Origin: Theristus sp. LFF4_11 | Lineage: Eukaryota > Nematoda > Chromadorea > Monhysterida > Xyalidae | Length of the DNA: 64,000 nucleotides | Direction: 5' to 3' | Assembly (NCBI GenBank): GCA_030248135.1 | Contig: JASANC010002552.1 | Location: 57,365-121,364, forward strand | Shown here: piece after piece, positions 48,401-59,060 of the stretch | Layout: each line of letters opens with the position of its first letter | How positions within the stretch are numbered: position 1 is the stretch's first letter | Translations under genes and position numbers: made by a program | Notes under the pieces: generated by a model | Told to the model about the DNA's origin: nothing | Database searches by the model: none | The model's input: only the letters and a program-made list of their open reading frames with translations

Positions 48401-50323
48401 TGACAGCGGAATGCAATTGACTAAAGAAGATTGCTTTTTAATTTTTTAAATAATTTAAAAAGAAAAACGGAGTTTACTGTTGCTGATCAAACGAGATTGT
48501 GTTTTTTAATTCTGAGTGGGAATGGCAGTTGAACGACAATTTAATGCTGTACATTGAAAACAAAGCTGATAAAAGTATAAAACAAAAGATTAATTATTGT
48601 TACTTTGAACAAGAATGGCTGTTAATTGTTGCTGATCAAAGAGCATTGTTTTGTATAACATTGCCTCTTAAGTTCAGGTCATAGGCACGGGTTAAAAAAC
48701 CGAAAAGTACTGACCTTTTAAGTTCAGGTCATAGGCACGGGTTAAAAAACCGAAATGTACTGAAAAATAATGATCGTATTATGTCGTAGGCTAGCCGTGT
48801 CATAGGCACGGGTTATTTGTACCATGTACCGACCGGTCCAGTGCCTCTCACATGCAACAAGTATTTCTAACATCTACATCATTAAAGAATAGAAAAGGAA
48901 CATCATATGACCACTGTATTGTTCAGCTGCGGTTCATGGATCGTGTGACTCTGGGCAGATATGTGACGGAAACAGCAAGTGCAACTCGACAACGAAGCTG
49001 TGCCAATGCCCCAGTAACACCACATTCGGTGACGATCAGTGCTTGGGTATGGTGGATTTATTCAAACGTGTCCAGACTAAAATGACGTCATTTGCTTTAA
49101 AAACGCTCGTTTGTCAAAGTATAGGCACTAAAATTTCAGTTTGGTGTGACTGATTCGACATTCACCATTTGTTTATGCAAAGAAATTGACCTAAACGAAA
49201 AGTCTGGCTTGCTGTGAACGACAAGCGCATGTTTTGCGGCACATGACGTCATTTCAGTAGGACACGTTTAAAAAATAACCAATAGTAATGTGTATGGTAC
49301 GTCATTCCTGTTTTAATCGACAAAAACAAAGCGGTTTTACAGTGTAGTTGATGATTTTGCGTGTGTTTTTGTTTAACGCAGCAGAGATGCAATATAACCA
49401 TTTTAGACATATCAACAACTGCAACGAGGACAAAGCGCGGCATTGACTCACACTCACACGGAAAAACAGCATCAGATTTTCAATCGGTTGTTGCAAGACT
49501 TTGGTTTTCAGTTGCAATGTACTATGGCCTATTTTTTCGAACGTGTCCCACTGAAATGACGTCATGTGCCGCAAAACATGCCCGTTGCCGTTCACAGCAA
49601 TGTAGACTTTTCCGTTTAGCCGATTTCTTCCCGTAAACAAATGGTGAATGTCGAATCAGTCACACCAAACTGAAGTTTTAGTGCCTGTACTTTGACAAAC
49701 GGGCGTTTTTAAACAAATGACGTCATTTTAGTCAGGACACGTTTGAATAAATCCACAATACTTTGAGATGAGAAACAAAATATCAAGCGGCAACTTTTTT
49801 GTCTTGTTCTATTTTCCAGAACTTGAAGCAGTTTCCAGCGATCAACGGCTTGGCCATTGGCATCAGTGCACTGGTTGCTGTTGTCAGCCTTTTTGCCGCT
49901 ACGTTGTTGCTTGCGGGCAAGTGTTACACATTTCATTCTTTTGCTTCTCCCCTAACACGTAAATACTAAGCCAAAGTGGCTGGCTACGGTCGCTTCATTC
50001 GTATGAAGCCCCAACGACCAAGTAACTTTTGACGTCGCTTTTAAATTAATGCCACGTTCGTGCGTTTAAACAGTTTTCCCTTTGTCAATGCACTTCAATG
50101 ACAGAAAACCATTCTTTGTTGATTTTACAAAATAATTTTGTGGGAGATGCACCACGCAGAAAAAAAGAAAAAAAACACGCAGAAATTGCAGCACGACAAA
50201 ATATTTTCAGTGATTCTGATGCGGCGTCACCGAATGCGCTCTCGCAAAGGCGGTCACCAGCTGAGAGAGAAAGAAAAAAAGACGTCTCCCGTTGGCGATG
50301 AAAACAAACCAGTTTTAGATTGA
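36490..50323 (+). CDS. Membrane receptor: C-type lectin-like domain, Cys module, four EB modules, TM
   Basis: Spliced model: 36490-36553, 36696-36919, 36985-37071, 44866-45124, 46306-46452, 46906-47025, 47138-47266, 47422-47550, 48927-49046, 49839-49958, 50211-50323; 1,512 nt, 503 aa, all in phase. Order: signal peptide (residues 1-20); C-type lectin-like domain (about 66-208, with CYYV, WEDAMARC, WWTGV and WGRFVCD landmarks); a 49-residue Cys module; four EB modules of 40-43 residues with six-to-eight Cys; a membrane helix starting LAIGISALVAVV; a basic tail RRHRMRSRKGG ending NKPVLD. EPN/QPD and WND sugar-calcium motifs are absent, so the ligand need not be a carbohydrate. Exons 5-10 all start and end in phase 1. 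If intron 10 is retained the protein stops at 49969 with no basic tail. Intron 3 (7.8 kb) holds a complete palindromic element. Confidence 0.85.
37400..39815. repeat. Repeats in receptor intron 3, left of the palindromic element
   Basis: Includes a TTAGG-type tract after AAGGCTTGGC at 37412-37452, and about three copies of a roughly 180-bp tandem unit between 38210 and 38760 (each with AAAAGGCTTG(G/A)CTTAGG, an ACGGGTAAA block and TAGCAAAATCATAAA). From about 39200 to 39810 a looser repeat carries AACGGGAATGGC and TGCTGATCAAA, also seen at 48420-48660 and 55600-55800. Confidence 0.6.
40637..41022 (+). repeat. 21-22-bp tandem repeats, left arm of the palindrome
   Basis: About 18 units of the form GACTCTTTTGACTCCTTAACT, with variants ending TTTAAACC. 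The unit boundaries match the mirror array in the right arm. Direct, unspaced repetition rules out a CRISPR array. Confidence 0.85.
41525..41533 (+). promoter_or_regulatory. TATA box of the zinc-finger ORF
   Basis: CTATATAAAG lies about 30 bp upstream of the ATG at 41562, inside the unique core of the palindromic element. The very short leader that results suggests a compact promoter carried by the element itself. Confidence 0.5.
41562..42200 (+). CDS. C2H2 zinc-finger acidic protein encoded by the palindromic element
   Basis: Single-exon ORF, ATG to TGA, 212 aa. One classical C2H2 finger sits at the N-terminus: Cys5-x2-Cys8-x12-His21-x4-His26. The rest is very acidic (Glu/Asp/Ser runs such as DTEEEDADRKE), with a helical middle (PDLKDVLKEPFLSEFVDKL) and an acidic C-terminus. 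The last 31 codons lie inside the right arm, so the left arm carries an antisense copy of them. It has no transposase or integrase signature. A DNA-binding or regulatory role for the element is a guess; the intact frame, TATA box and position argue against chance. I do not recognise a family. Confidence 0.7.
   Translation: MTKACSVCGRSFSSSSNRVRHERLFHKSEGTIENMEDEPRLDETEDSQRHEPTSESEAGSETSEREDPESDTEEEDADRKETERWRLLLSETIERYDDMPDLKDVLKEPFLSEFVDKLREVVESKFKLVNDLENEDDIYENISRRKSTYEEDDYSSEEAGECAWLDRRFLIRNRVIKANLDLFDVEDEEEKEDEISAEFEGAVEPYEFSKMF
42535..42920 (-). repeat. 21-22-bp tandem repeats, right arm of the palindrome
   Basis: Exact mirror of the left-arm array, unit AGTTAAGGAGTCAAAAGAGTC. The two arrays would pair in a hairpin transcript or cruciform. 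Confidence 0.85.
43867..44865. other. Remainder of receptor intron 3
   Basis: AT-rich intron sequence between the palindromic element and exon 4. I see no further gene. A TTAATACGTTGAATTG-type patch resembles the loose repeat left of the element. Confidence 0.4.
45325..45475. mobile_element. TA-flanked MITE, degraded CACGTGAT-family relative (copy B6)
   Basis: Begins CAGTCAATCTCG after TA, contains CAACTAGCTGATTGGTTGG and three repeats of CAGCGCTGATTGGTT, and ends ATGGACTG before TA. It lies in receptor intron 4. Confidence 0.5.
46025..46286 (+). mobile_element. TA-flanked MITE, CCGTAAAGTC family (copy A4)
   Basis: Complete copy with matching ends and TA flanks. It lies in receptor intron 4 and ends 19 bp before the exon 5 coding start, so the final intron bases are only TATCTGTTGAAATGTTTAG. 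Confidence 0.85.
48650..48830 (+). repeat. Tandem CATAGGCACGGGTT repeat in receptor intron 8
   Basis: A roughly 60-bp unit containing AGTTCAGGTCATAGGCACGG is repeated about twice, with a third partial copy. It is also present, inverted, in the duplicated copy at 55440-55620. Confidence 0.6.
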
Positions 50324-50369
50324 GAATATCGTGTTGACTCACTGGTTTCTATCATTCCACCTTACTGGT

Positions 50370-50468
50370 CTTCATAAAGACTTACTGGTTTTCAAAGTTT
50401 TGCGAACAAACATAAACAACACAGGTCATAAAGATTCATTGGAATTTCATTTCTGTGCATATAAAATG
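50370..50468 (+). repeat. 99-bp direct repeat, left copy
   Basis: Identical to 51048-51146, a spacing of exactly 678 bp. The direct duplicate locus has only one copy (near 62237-62333). The pair could be the terminal repeats of a miniature LTR-type element or a local duplication. Confidence 0.75.
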
Positions 50469-50726
50469 TGTATATTCCCACGCTCTTATGTTTTGGCCTA
50501 GCGACGTACAGGGTGTGCATAAGAGCCCATGAGTTTAGACTTTTTGTACTATTTGTACTTATTGTGTATTATATGAAATTGATTCTTTTTACTGATATTT
50601 TTAAAGGAAGCGGCACTGGCAATTTGTGACTTGACGTTTTCCGACTGCCACTAAATTTATGCATGATTGGCAGTGGGACTGCTATTTTTGGACCAACGCC
50701 AATGCGCCAAAAGGCAAACACATGAT

Positions 50727-51047
50727 TAACACATGGACGGGAAGTATTTTATGGCAATGTGGGTGGCCCTGAGAAGGCATTCCAGCTGGTTGGTTGGTTG
50801 CCCCAGTGATAGAAGCCGGTCGTCGCGGTTCTGATTTTGTTCAGTGTCAACGTCGACCAGACGGCGCAGTTTGAGCTTGAATTAGTTGCCAGCTAAGATG
50901 CGGGCGATCGCTGGCTCAACGGCGTTTTTGAACTCTTGCAGTCGTGTGATGAACGTTGCCAGGCTGCTGGCGGAGACGGTTGTGCCAACCTGAGACTTTT
51001 GTGAAGAATAGAATGCACACACATCACGAACTTGGCAGCGTCGTGGA
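50727..51047 (-). pseudogene. Captured gene fragment between 99-bp direct repeats
   Basis: A minus-strand frame reads about 105 codons of ordinary protein-like sequence, including VGTTVSASSLATFITRLQEF, then one in-frame TAA at 50882-50884, then FKLKLRRLVDVDTEQ in the same frame to a second stop. Composition is unlike the AT-rich surroundings. The sequence occurs only at this locus in the window. I do not recognise the parent protein. It looks like a broken host-gene piece carried by whatever inserted here. Confidence 0.4.
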
Positions 51048-51146
51048 CTTCATAAAGACTTACTGGTTTTCAAAGTTTTGCGAACAAACATAAACAACAC
51101 AGGTCATAAAGATTCATTGGAATTTCATTTCTGTGCATATAAAATG
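51048..51146 (+). repeat. 99-bp direct repeat, right copy
   Basis: Identical to 50370-50468; flanks the captured fragment on its other side. Confidence 0.75.
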
Positions 51147-52455
51147 TTTTTCTTTCCATAAACACAGTTCAAGTAATAAAAAAACGACAAAACATATGAC
51201 GCCTGTCCAATTCCACAAATTCCATTATTAAGGCAGAAAAAGAAATAAAAAAACGGAAAATCAACATTTAAAAAATGAACCAAAAACCGCTGATTTGAAG
51301 TCGATAATTACACCCGCACGTCGGTGTGGTGTACCATGGTGCACTTGACAGTATACGGTGCTCATCGTGGTAACAACTGCACCGTATGCCAGCAATTGCA
51401 TCACATAGCAAGTGGTGTACCGTGTGGCGGTGAGCAACACCACAACGGTTAGATCTTTTAACCACGGTGAAAAAATGTTGTATGTACGTGGTATCTATCA
51501 TTTTTCTTATTATAAACCTTTCCCAATGTGCCCTTACACGCACAGATAGGAAAAATGTTTTGCAGCTGGCGTGGCAATTTGAAATCATCGAAACTAAACG
51601 TAATCTGAATGCAGACACAAAAACCTTCAACGAACTATAATTCTTTTAATTCTTATTCGGACTAAGTTATGGCGTGAAACAGTGCGCTTCGGTTTTCCAG
51701 CTGTGCGACTATTCCACGCAGCATTCATTGAAAATCAAAAATTTCTGAAAAAAGTGGAATTTTGTGTACAACGCTATAAGTGGGAGGAAGTCTTATAAAG
51801 CGAAGATTAGGAATTCCGGGCCTTATAAACGAAGTGGGATTTTCACCAAGTCAAAATTTTGATTTATTTGGTTTCCCGCCGTGTGACACTTTGCTCACTT
51901 TTGGGTGGGAGTCTTATAAGTGGGAGGAACCTTATATGCAAGACTTTGCGGGTAATTACACATGTAATTCGTTGAAGTTTTTTTGCCTGCATTCAGATTA
52001 CGTTTAGTTTTGATGATTTCGAATTGCCGCGCAGCTGCGAAACATTTTTCTAATCTGTGCGTCCAAATGCACATTGGGACACGTTTTATAATAAGAAAAA
52101 TAATAGATACCACGTACATACGACAACATTTCTTCACCGTGGTTAAAGGGTGTAACCGTGTGATGTTGTGATTGTTGCTCACCGCGCCAGACGGTGCACC
52201 ACTTGCTATGCGATGCAATTGCTGGCATACGGTACAGTTGACAGTTGTTTGTCCGCTATGCATTTGCCGGATTGTACTTAGTGTAACATCACAAGCACAC
52301 GCTTTATCGGTCAAGTTTTCGGCCCCGTTTCGGCACTGACCATGAAAATTTTTGAAAAAAACTTTCCGATCAATTACACCGTTCCCAGATACACCAGCGA
52401 GCGACGGTATTGCTTCGATTGGGAGAGAATACCAGTTGGCTGCAGTGTGCGTGAC
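51147..52455. repeat. Non-coding repeat block between the receptor and its inverted copy
   Basis: About 51150-51700 matches 62330-62900 directly. About 51950-52330 matches 63340-63730 inverted, and the two halves are themselves partly inverted versions of each other (shared CAATTGCATCRCAT, TATGTACGTGGTATCTATCA). A truncated CCGTAAAGTC MITE on the minus strand lies at 51731-51952. No gene is supported. Confidence 0.55.
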
Positions 52456-53327
52456 AAGGATTTTGCGTGTGTGTGTCTGAACAACTTACAGTATTTGTTT
52501 CTCCTGGTGGTGATCGTGGGAGCGGGGCAGTCCTCTTTTTATTTTGTAATCAACAAAGAATGGTTTTGTATTGAGGTTGACAAAGGGAATGTTAAACGAG
52601 AAGTGGATTAATTTAAAAGCGAGTAAAAGTTACTGGTCGTTGGGGCTTTACGATGAAGCGACGTACCAGCACTTTGGCTTAGTATTTACGTGTTAGGGGA
52701 GAAGCAAAAGAATGAAATGTGTAACACTTGCCGCAAGCAACAACGGCGGCAAAAAGGCTGACAACAGCAACCAGTGCACTGATGCCAATGGCCAAGCCGT
52801 TGATCGCTGGAAACTGCTTCAAGTTCTGGAAAACAGAACAAGACAAAAAAGTTGCCGCTTGATATTTTGTTTCTCATCTCAAAGTATTGTGGATTTATTC
52901 AAACGTGTCTGACTAAAATGACGCCATTTGTTTAAAAACGCCCGTTTGTCAAAGTACAGGCACTAAAACTTCAGTTTGGTGTGACTGATTCGACATTCAC
53001 CATTTGTTTACGGGAAGAAATCGGCTAAACGGAAAGTCTGGATTGCTGTGAACGGCAACGGGCATGTTTTGCGGACATGACGTCATTTCAGTGGGACACG
53101 TTCAAAAAATAGCCATAGTACTTGCAACTGAAAACCAAAGTCTTGTAACAACCGATTGAAAATTTGATCCTGTTTTTCCGTGTGAGTGTGAGTCAATGCC
53201 GCGCTTTGTCCTCGTTTCAGTTGTTGATATGTCTAAAATGGTTATTTGCATCTCTGCGCGTTAAACAAAAACACACGCAAAATCATCAACTACACTGTAA
53301 AACCGCTTTGTTTTTGTCGATTAAAAC

Positions 53328-54954
53328 GGCGTGCGTTCATTTGCGTCCCGTTATTTCCGGCCCACGCATTTCCGGCCCAACCTTTCCGCCCCACTCATTT
53401 CCGACCCACTCATTTCCGGCCCACCCATTACCAGCCCGTTCAGTTGCGTCCCACGCATTTCCGCCCACTCATTTCCGGCCCACCCATTACCGGCCCAGCC
53501 CAATAATTCGCTTCCAGTGACTTCAACTACCACCCACTATATTTCATTAGGAAACTCACATTGATCAGGCGGTTACACTTTGAACTAGGGTTCGATTTTT
53601 TTAGTTCTTTTTTTCGGCTCGTGTATTATTCCGGCCCGCGAAATTCCGGCCCGTAGAATTCCGGCCCGCTCATTCCGGCCCGAAGAATTCCGGCCCGAAG
53701 AATTCCGGCCCGGAGAATTCCGGCCCGGAGAATTTTCGCCAGCAAGAACAATATTAAACCACACGAAGTGATTTTTGGTAAATAAATTCTTGTGATTTTT
53801 TATTTTTGTTTAGAACTTGCTTGCAGTGACTTGTTGTAGGTTCCTAATCCTAAGCCAAGCCTTTTTGATCAGGTAAAAGGGTCACAAATCTTGTTCATGA
53901 TAAAAAATTTAAAAATTTAGTTGTAGTTTCTTTTTTCCAAAAGGTTTCATTTTCCAAAAAGCAAACAGGACGAACATCATTGAAAATACACTGTAACATG
54001 TGAACATCGATATTTTTATTTTCTTATTTCATTACCAAAATCACTTCGCGTGGTTTAATATTGTTCGTGCTGGCGAAAATTCTCCGGGCCGGAATTCTCC
54101 GGGCCGGAATTCTTCGGGCCGGAATTCTTCGGGCCGGAATGAGCGGGCCGGAATTCTTCAGGCCGGAATTAGCGGGCCGGAATTGTACCCCCCCGCTTTT
54201 TTTCAGTCGGATTTTTTTGTGATGCATCATTATTAAGCCATGTGCATGTGCTGTAGGGGTGCCCCTGCCCCATAACACAGAAATGGAAAAATGCAAAAAC
54301 TAAATTGATATTTTCACCTTACCAAAAAAGTTGGCTAGATTAGGTTTAGGATTAAGAATGATTAGGATTGGGAAACACGACCTGGTTGTGGATCCACTGT
54401 AATGTTCAAATTTGGTTAGAGGGGCAATTTTCATGAAAGTTTTTATAATTTTAAGGATTAAAATGATTGAATTTGGCTGTGTTCAACGCAAAATTCGAAT
54501 CAACGCGTCAGCGCGGTTAGAAAGCTCTTATTTTTGTCGGCCCAGGTCGTGTTGTTGTCATTAAAAAGTGCTAAATCAATGGGAACAAAGCAATAAATAA
54601 AAACACAACTGTTACGACGAAATTCAAACTGAAACATTTTTTCCAATGTCATGAACGAAATGAGCGAAATAAAATAAAACCGAAATAAAAATTTAAATAT
54701 TTTTGTTAAAAGCATGTCGGTGAGCTTTAGAGTGTGCGGTTTCAGTTCATTTTCGTTGTCCGTAGCGAAATACAGCGAAGGAAGAACTGATTATTGGGCT
54801 GGGCCGGTAATGGGCGGGCCGGAAATGAGTGGGCGGAAATGAGTGGACCGGAAATGTCGGGCCGGTAATGGGTGGGACGGTAATGGGTGGGCCGGTAATG
54901 TCGGGACGGTAATGTGTGGGCCGGAAATGCTTGGGCCGGAGTTGACCCCGCACC
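53328..54954 (-). mobile_element. 1.63-kb foldback insertion in the inverted copy
   Basis: Flanked by attaaaac on both sides (53320-53327 and 54955-54962), the 8-bp target duplication. Its ends carry inverted arrays of a TAATGGGTGGGCCGG-type unit (about 53335-53510 and 54790-54940). A second foldback with ATTCCGGCCCG arms is nested inside at 53616-54186. No ORF beyond repeat translation. It is the inverted counterpart of 59485-61130. Confidence 0.85.
53616..54186. mobile_element. GC-rich minisatellite foldback element (FB copy 2)
   Basis: Same arms and AT-rich centre as 9455-10020, nested in the 1.63-kb insertion. Confidence 0.75.
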
Positions 54955-55822
54955 ATTAAAACAGAAATGACGTACCATACACATTACTATTGGTTATTTT
55001 TTTAAATGTGTCCTACTGAAATGACGTCATGTGCTGAAAAACATGCGCTTGTCGTTCACAGCAAGCCAGACTTTCCGTTTAGGCCAATTTCTTCTCATAA
55101 ACAAATGGTGAATGTCGAATCGGTCACACCAAACTGAAATTTTAGTGCCTATACTTTGACAAACGAGCGTTTTTAAAACAAATGACGTCATTTTAGTCTG
55201 GACACGTTTGAATAAATCCACCATACCCAAGCACTGATCGTCACCGAATGTGGTGTTACTGGGGCATTGGCACAGCTTCGTTGTCGAGTTGCACTTGCTG
55301 TTTCCGTCACATATCTGCCCAGAGTCACACGATCCATGAACCGCAGCTGAACAATACAGTGGTCATATGATGTTCCTTTTCTATTCTTTAATGATGTAGA
55401 TGTTAGAAATACTTGTTGCATGTGAGAGGCACTGGACCGGTCGGTACATGGTACAAATAACCCGTGCCTATGACACGGCTAGCCTACGACATAATACGAT
55501 CATTATTTTTCAGTACATTTCGGTTTTTTAACCCGTGCCTATGACCTGAACTTAAGAGGTCAGTACTTTTTGGTTTTTTAACCCGTGCCTATGACCTGAA
55601 CTTAAGAGGCAATGTTATACAAAACAATGCTCTTTGATCAGCAACAATTAACAGCCATTCTTGTTCAAAGTAACAATAATTAATCTTTTGTTTTATACGT
55701 TTATCAGCTTTGTTTTCAATGTACAGCATTAAATTGTCGTTCAACTACCATTCCCACTCAAAATTAAAAAACACAATCTCGTTTGATCAGCAACAGTAAA
55801 CTCCGTTATTCCTTTTAAATTA

Positions 55823-56277
55823 CCGTATTACCCCCATTAAACCCCCCCCCACCATTAATCCCCCCCCCCACCAATAAACCCCCACCCCCCGACCAGTTTC
55901 CAAATAATCCCCCCCCCAAATAATCCCCCATGGGGGTTAATTGGAAACCTGTTTGAAACACATACCCAGCGAATTCAGTGGCTGAATGCAGTGACATTGG
56001 TGAAATTGTGCTACCAAAGGCCCCAAATGGATGAGTTAATGGTAATTTCATTACAAAAGGCTGTTACAAAAGGAAATCTCTGTGAAAAGTAGAAGTTTCT
56101 GCAACTTTCTTGCCTGCCATGCAAGGTATTTTTGCCATTTTTCAACAAAACCCCACCCCTAGAAATTTTTGTATAACAAACCCCCCCCACCAATAATCCC
56201 CCCCCACCAATAAACCCCCACCCCTAAAAGTCGCTGACGTATTAATCCCCCATGGGGGTTTATTGGGGGTAATACGG
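55823..56277 (+). mobile_element. TA-flanked C-rich MITE (copy C3)
   Basis: Complete copy with CCGTATTACCCCC ends, long C runs and the family centre; TA flanks. It lies within intron 8 of the inverted receptor copy and is missing from the parent intron, so it arrived after the duplication. Confidence 0.85.
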
Positions 56278-58237
56278 TATTTAAAAAATTAAAAACAATC
56301 TTCTTTAGTAAATTGCATTCCGCTGTCATTCCTGCTCAGTATAACAAAAAATCTTGTATTTCCAGCAACAACGGTTACACGTAAGTTACACGAATCGAAT
56401 GTAAGTCCGATAGGCGGTATAGAGTATCACTAGCAGTTGACCCGTGCCTACGGCGCGGGTAAGAAATGTTTGCGATTTTGTTAACAGTAAGGTGCACCGA
56501 TTTATCGGCATTTATTTGCTTCTGTTTTCCTGTATCGAGAAACGTGTTGATTTTTTTAACCAAGGCTTTGATGCGTTTGTATTCGTTGATACCGTTTATT
56601 GTTTGGGGCAAGCGTTCCGCTTTTATTTTTAGCTCGAGAACCCGCTCGATTTTTATGCTTTTCAAACGTTTCAAGTGTTTGTTTTTAAGCTTTTCGATTC
56701 GGTGTCAATTCTATGTCAAAAATTATTCTTTTATAACTCTGTTTAGCTGATTTTGCAATCGCTGAGAAATTTTCTTTTAAACTAATTGAATTTGCTGCTC
56801 CCGTTTGTTCTCGGTTAGTTGAGTTAAACTCGGTTAAAGGCAAGTCGTTCCCGTTAGATTTTTTTGGTTGACGTGACTTGATTAGATTGTTAGTTGGTTC
56901 GTTGGTTAGATTGTTCAAACGTGACTTTATTGTTTGAGAATTTTATTTTTCAGATTCGCTAAGTTTGATACAAAGAGGCCCGTTTATCTTTTAATTTACA
57001 GAACTGGCCGGAATCGATACCCGTTTATTTGCACAATCCCATTTGTGGTGTTAATAGTAAGCCCGCTTTTGCACAAAAATGTTTTTTAAACAATATGATT
57101 TTAGTTTCTGCTGTTTTAAACTTGCAAATTTGTGTTCACCACAATTTTTGCTTTTTGATAGTAACAGAATTTTAGTTCAATCTTGTAGAAGCTGCTGTTT
57201 GTTTTTTGTGCTCTCACAATCGATCTTTATGACCTGTTTCATTTTGTTTTGTTCGAATGTTCCGCATAAACGTTACCCGTGTATTTGGTTCGGAAAATAT
57301 AGGATTCAAATATTATTCACACTAAAACCCACTTTTGTGTGAAAGAAAATCAATAGCCGATTTCGGACAGACAGACAGACAAAGTATTATTTAAGCGTAG
57401 TAGATGATTCGTGTATGTCATTTATGTATACGAATACAATCCGTATGGGGCAGAAATGTGGCAAGTTATTTTGATATTTTGCTGATCCATATTGTTCCGC
57501 ACCGGTGGGCCGTTTTCTCTGTGTAATTCAAGGTAAAAATTATGCACAGCGTAGTAATTTTGAGAATGTCAAACCGTGGCAATGTTGGTCGCTTTCTTCA
57601 TAGTGAGTGCCAGCGCCCATGCATCTGCAAACGAATGTCACCGAGTGACAGCTGCTGCCATTCGAGCAACGTTCGCCATTGCGACAGCTGCCTAATGGGC
57701 TGCCTACCGAGAAAGGTACGCATTGTAAATGCAAGCGTAAGAAAACGCAAACGAAACCCATGAGCACTTTTTAAAGTCAGTTTTGGTGGCTTTCTACGTA
57801 TTCTGTGGATTCATTACTAGCTGTTTATGGTTTTGCTAAGTTTCTAGCCAGAACAGACTTATGCAGTGGAGTTGGTTCTGTGCGTTGTTGACAGCTATGG
57901 CCCCATCGGTACACTGGCATGTCAATGCGTTGCACACACTGCCATACAGGCAATCCTCGTTCTTATGGCATGGCCCATCAATGAAAGCTGAAAACAAAAA
58001 TTGCACCGGACATGCTTGGGCTGCAAAATAAGCACAATTTGTAAACGTGTACTGAAAAACTGAACCACTAACTTCAACCTTGCAAGCCGTGAGTTCTACC
58101 TTTGCACGCATTCGCAGCTTTATCCAAGATCGTGGCAGTTGGGCAACGGCACATTCCATCGACACACTCGCTGCCGCCTGTGCAAGATTCACCGTTGGCG
58201 CACGAAACATTCGGTGGTGCTGAAAAGATTCTTTTGC

Positions 58238-59060
58238 TGATACAAAAAAAAGTCCGCTGTTAGCTAACAGTGTTAAACGCTGACACATTAATTGTAACGG
58301 GCTAAAAGTGTCTAAAACTGGTGATCCGGATTTTTATCACAAGTCATTTATGGAACGGCACCGAAGATGATGGGGTGATGTTTGCCCGATATCCCAGGTT
58401 TGAGCCGCATTGGGTGAAAGAGGGTCCCGTGCCCGTGACGTGTGACACTTGATTGACTTTTCTTTACGTACGATTCATTTTCATCAGCTACCGTATTACC
58501 TCCAATAAAGTCGTAGTATATGTGACTAGCCGTGTCGAAGCTGCGGAGTTATTTGTACCATCATGCCATTGAACCGGTGCTATCTCCCTTGTAGCAAGTA
58601 TTTCATCTACATCATTAAGAATAGAAACAGATACATAGAAATTTTCTTTTATAAATTTGTGTAATGAAATTAATTAAACAGGGGTGGAGACAATTCGATT
58701 TTAGAAGAATGGAGTATGTGTCACAGGCCGGGGGGGGGATTTGGATGGCGGGGGTGGGGGTTGGTGGGGGGGGGGTGGGGGGGGGGGGGGGGTGGGGAGT
58801 TTATGTGTGATCGAGATTGTGTTTTTTAATTTGAGGGGGGAGTGGAAATTTATGTATGAAAAAAAGTGATAAAGTATAAAAAAAAGATTAATTATTGTTA
58901 TGAAAGAAGGTGTTATGTGGATAGAGATTGTTTTGTATAAAGTAAAGGAGGGGTAAAAACAAAAAGTATGACTAAGCAGGTAGGGGTAAACGAGTATGAA
59001 AATATGAGTATTTTGAGGTGAGGGGTTTTGGGGAGGCGAAGTATTTATATTAAGAATAGA
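58238..59060. other. Junction between inverted and direct receptor copies, with a C-depleted tract
   Basis: 58290-58490 is unique. At 58491 a short CCGTATTACC MITE end appears. 58510-58640 resembles the parent at 48790-48890. 58723-58800 is a G-rich homopolymer region. 58801-59040 resembles the parent near 48490-48660 but has nearly lost cytosine (6 in 240 by my count). No gene. Confidence 0.5.

Larger units (their letters stand above)
52690..58219 (-). pseudogene. Inverted partial copy of the receptor (exons 6-10)
   Basis: Minus-strand equivalents of the four EB exons and the membrane exon are at 58219-58100, 57987-57859, 57703-57575, 55346-55227 and 52806-52690, in the parent order and with GT-AG boundaries kept. 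There are few amino-acid changes (for example VYG to VDG, YSV to HSV). The membrane exon has two small deletions totalling 3 nt that leave the frame open and still hydrophobic. The lectin-like exons are absent upstream and the tail exon is lost at a breakpoint near 52455-52480, so it lacks a start and a tail. Intron 9 here is 2.4 kb because of a 1.63-kb insertion; intron 8 has gained a C-rich MITE. Confidence 0.8.

Noticed and set aside
49768..49962. 64-aa ORF with Cys/His run (also at 52.7 and 61.6 kb)
   Set aside because: Out-of-frame reading of the receptor membrane exon. The frame that is in phase with the EB exons gives a clear membrane helix.
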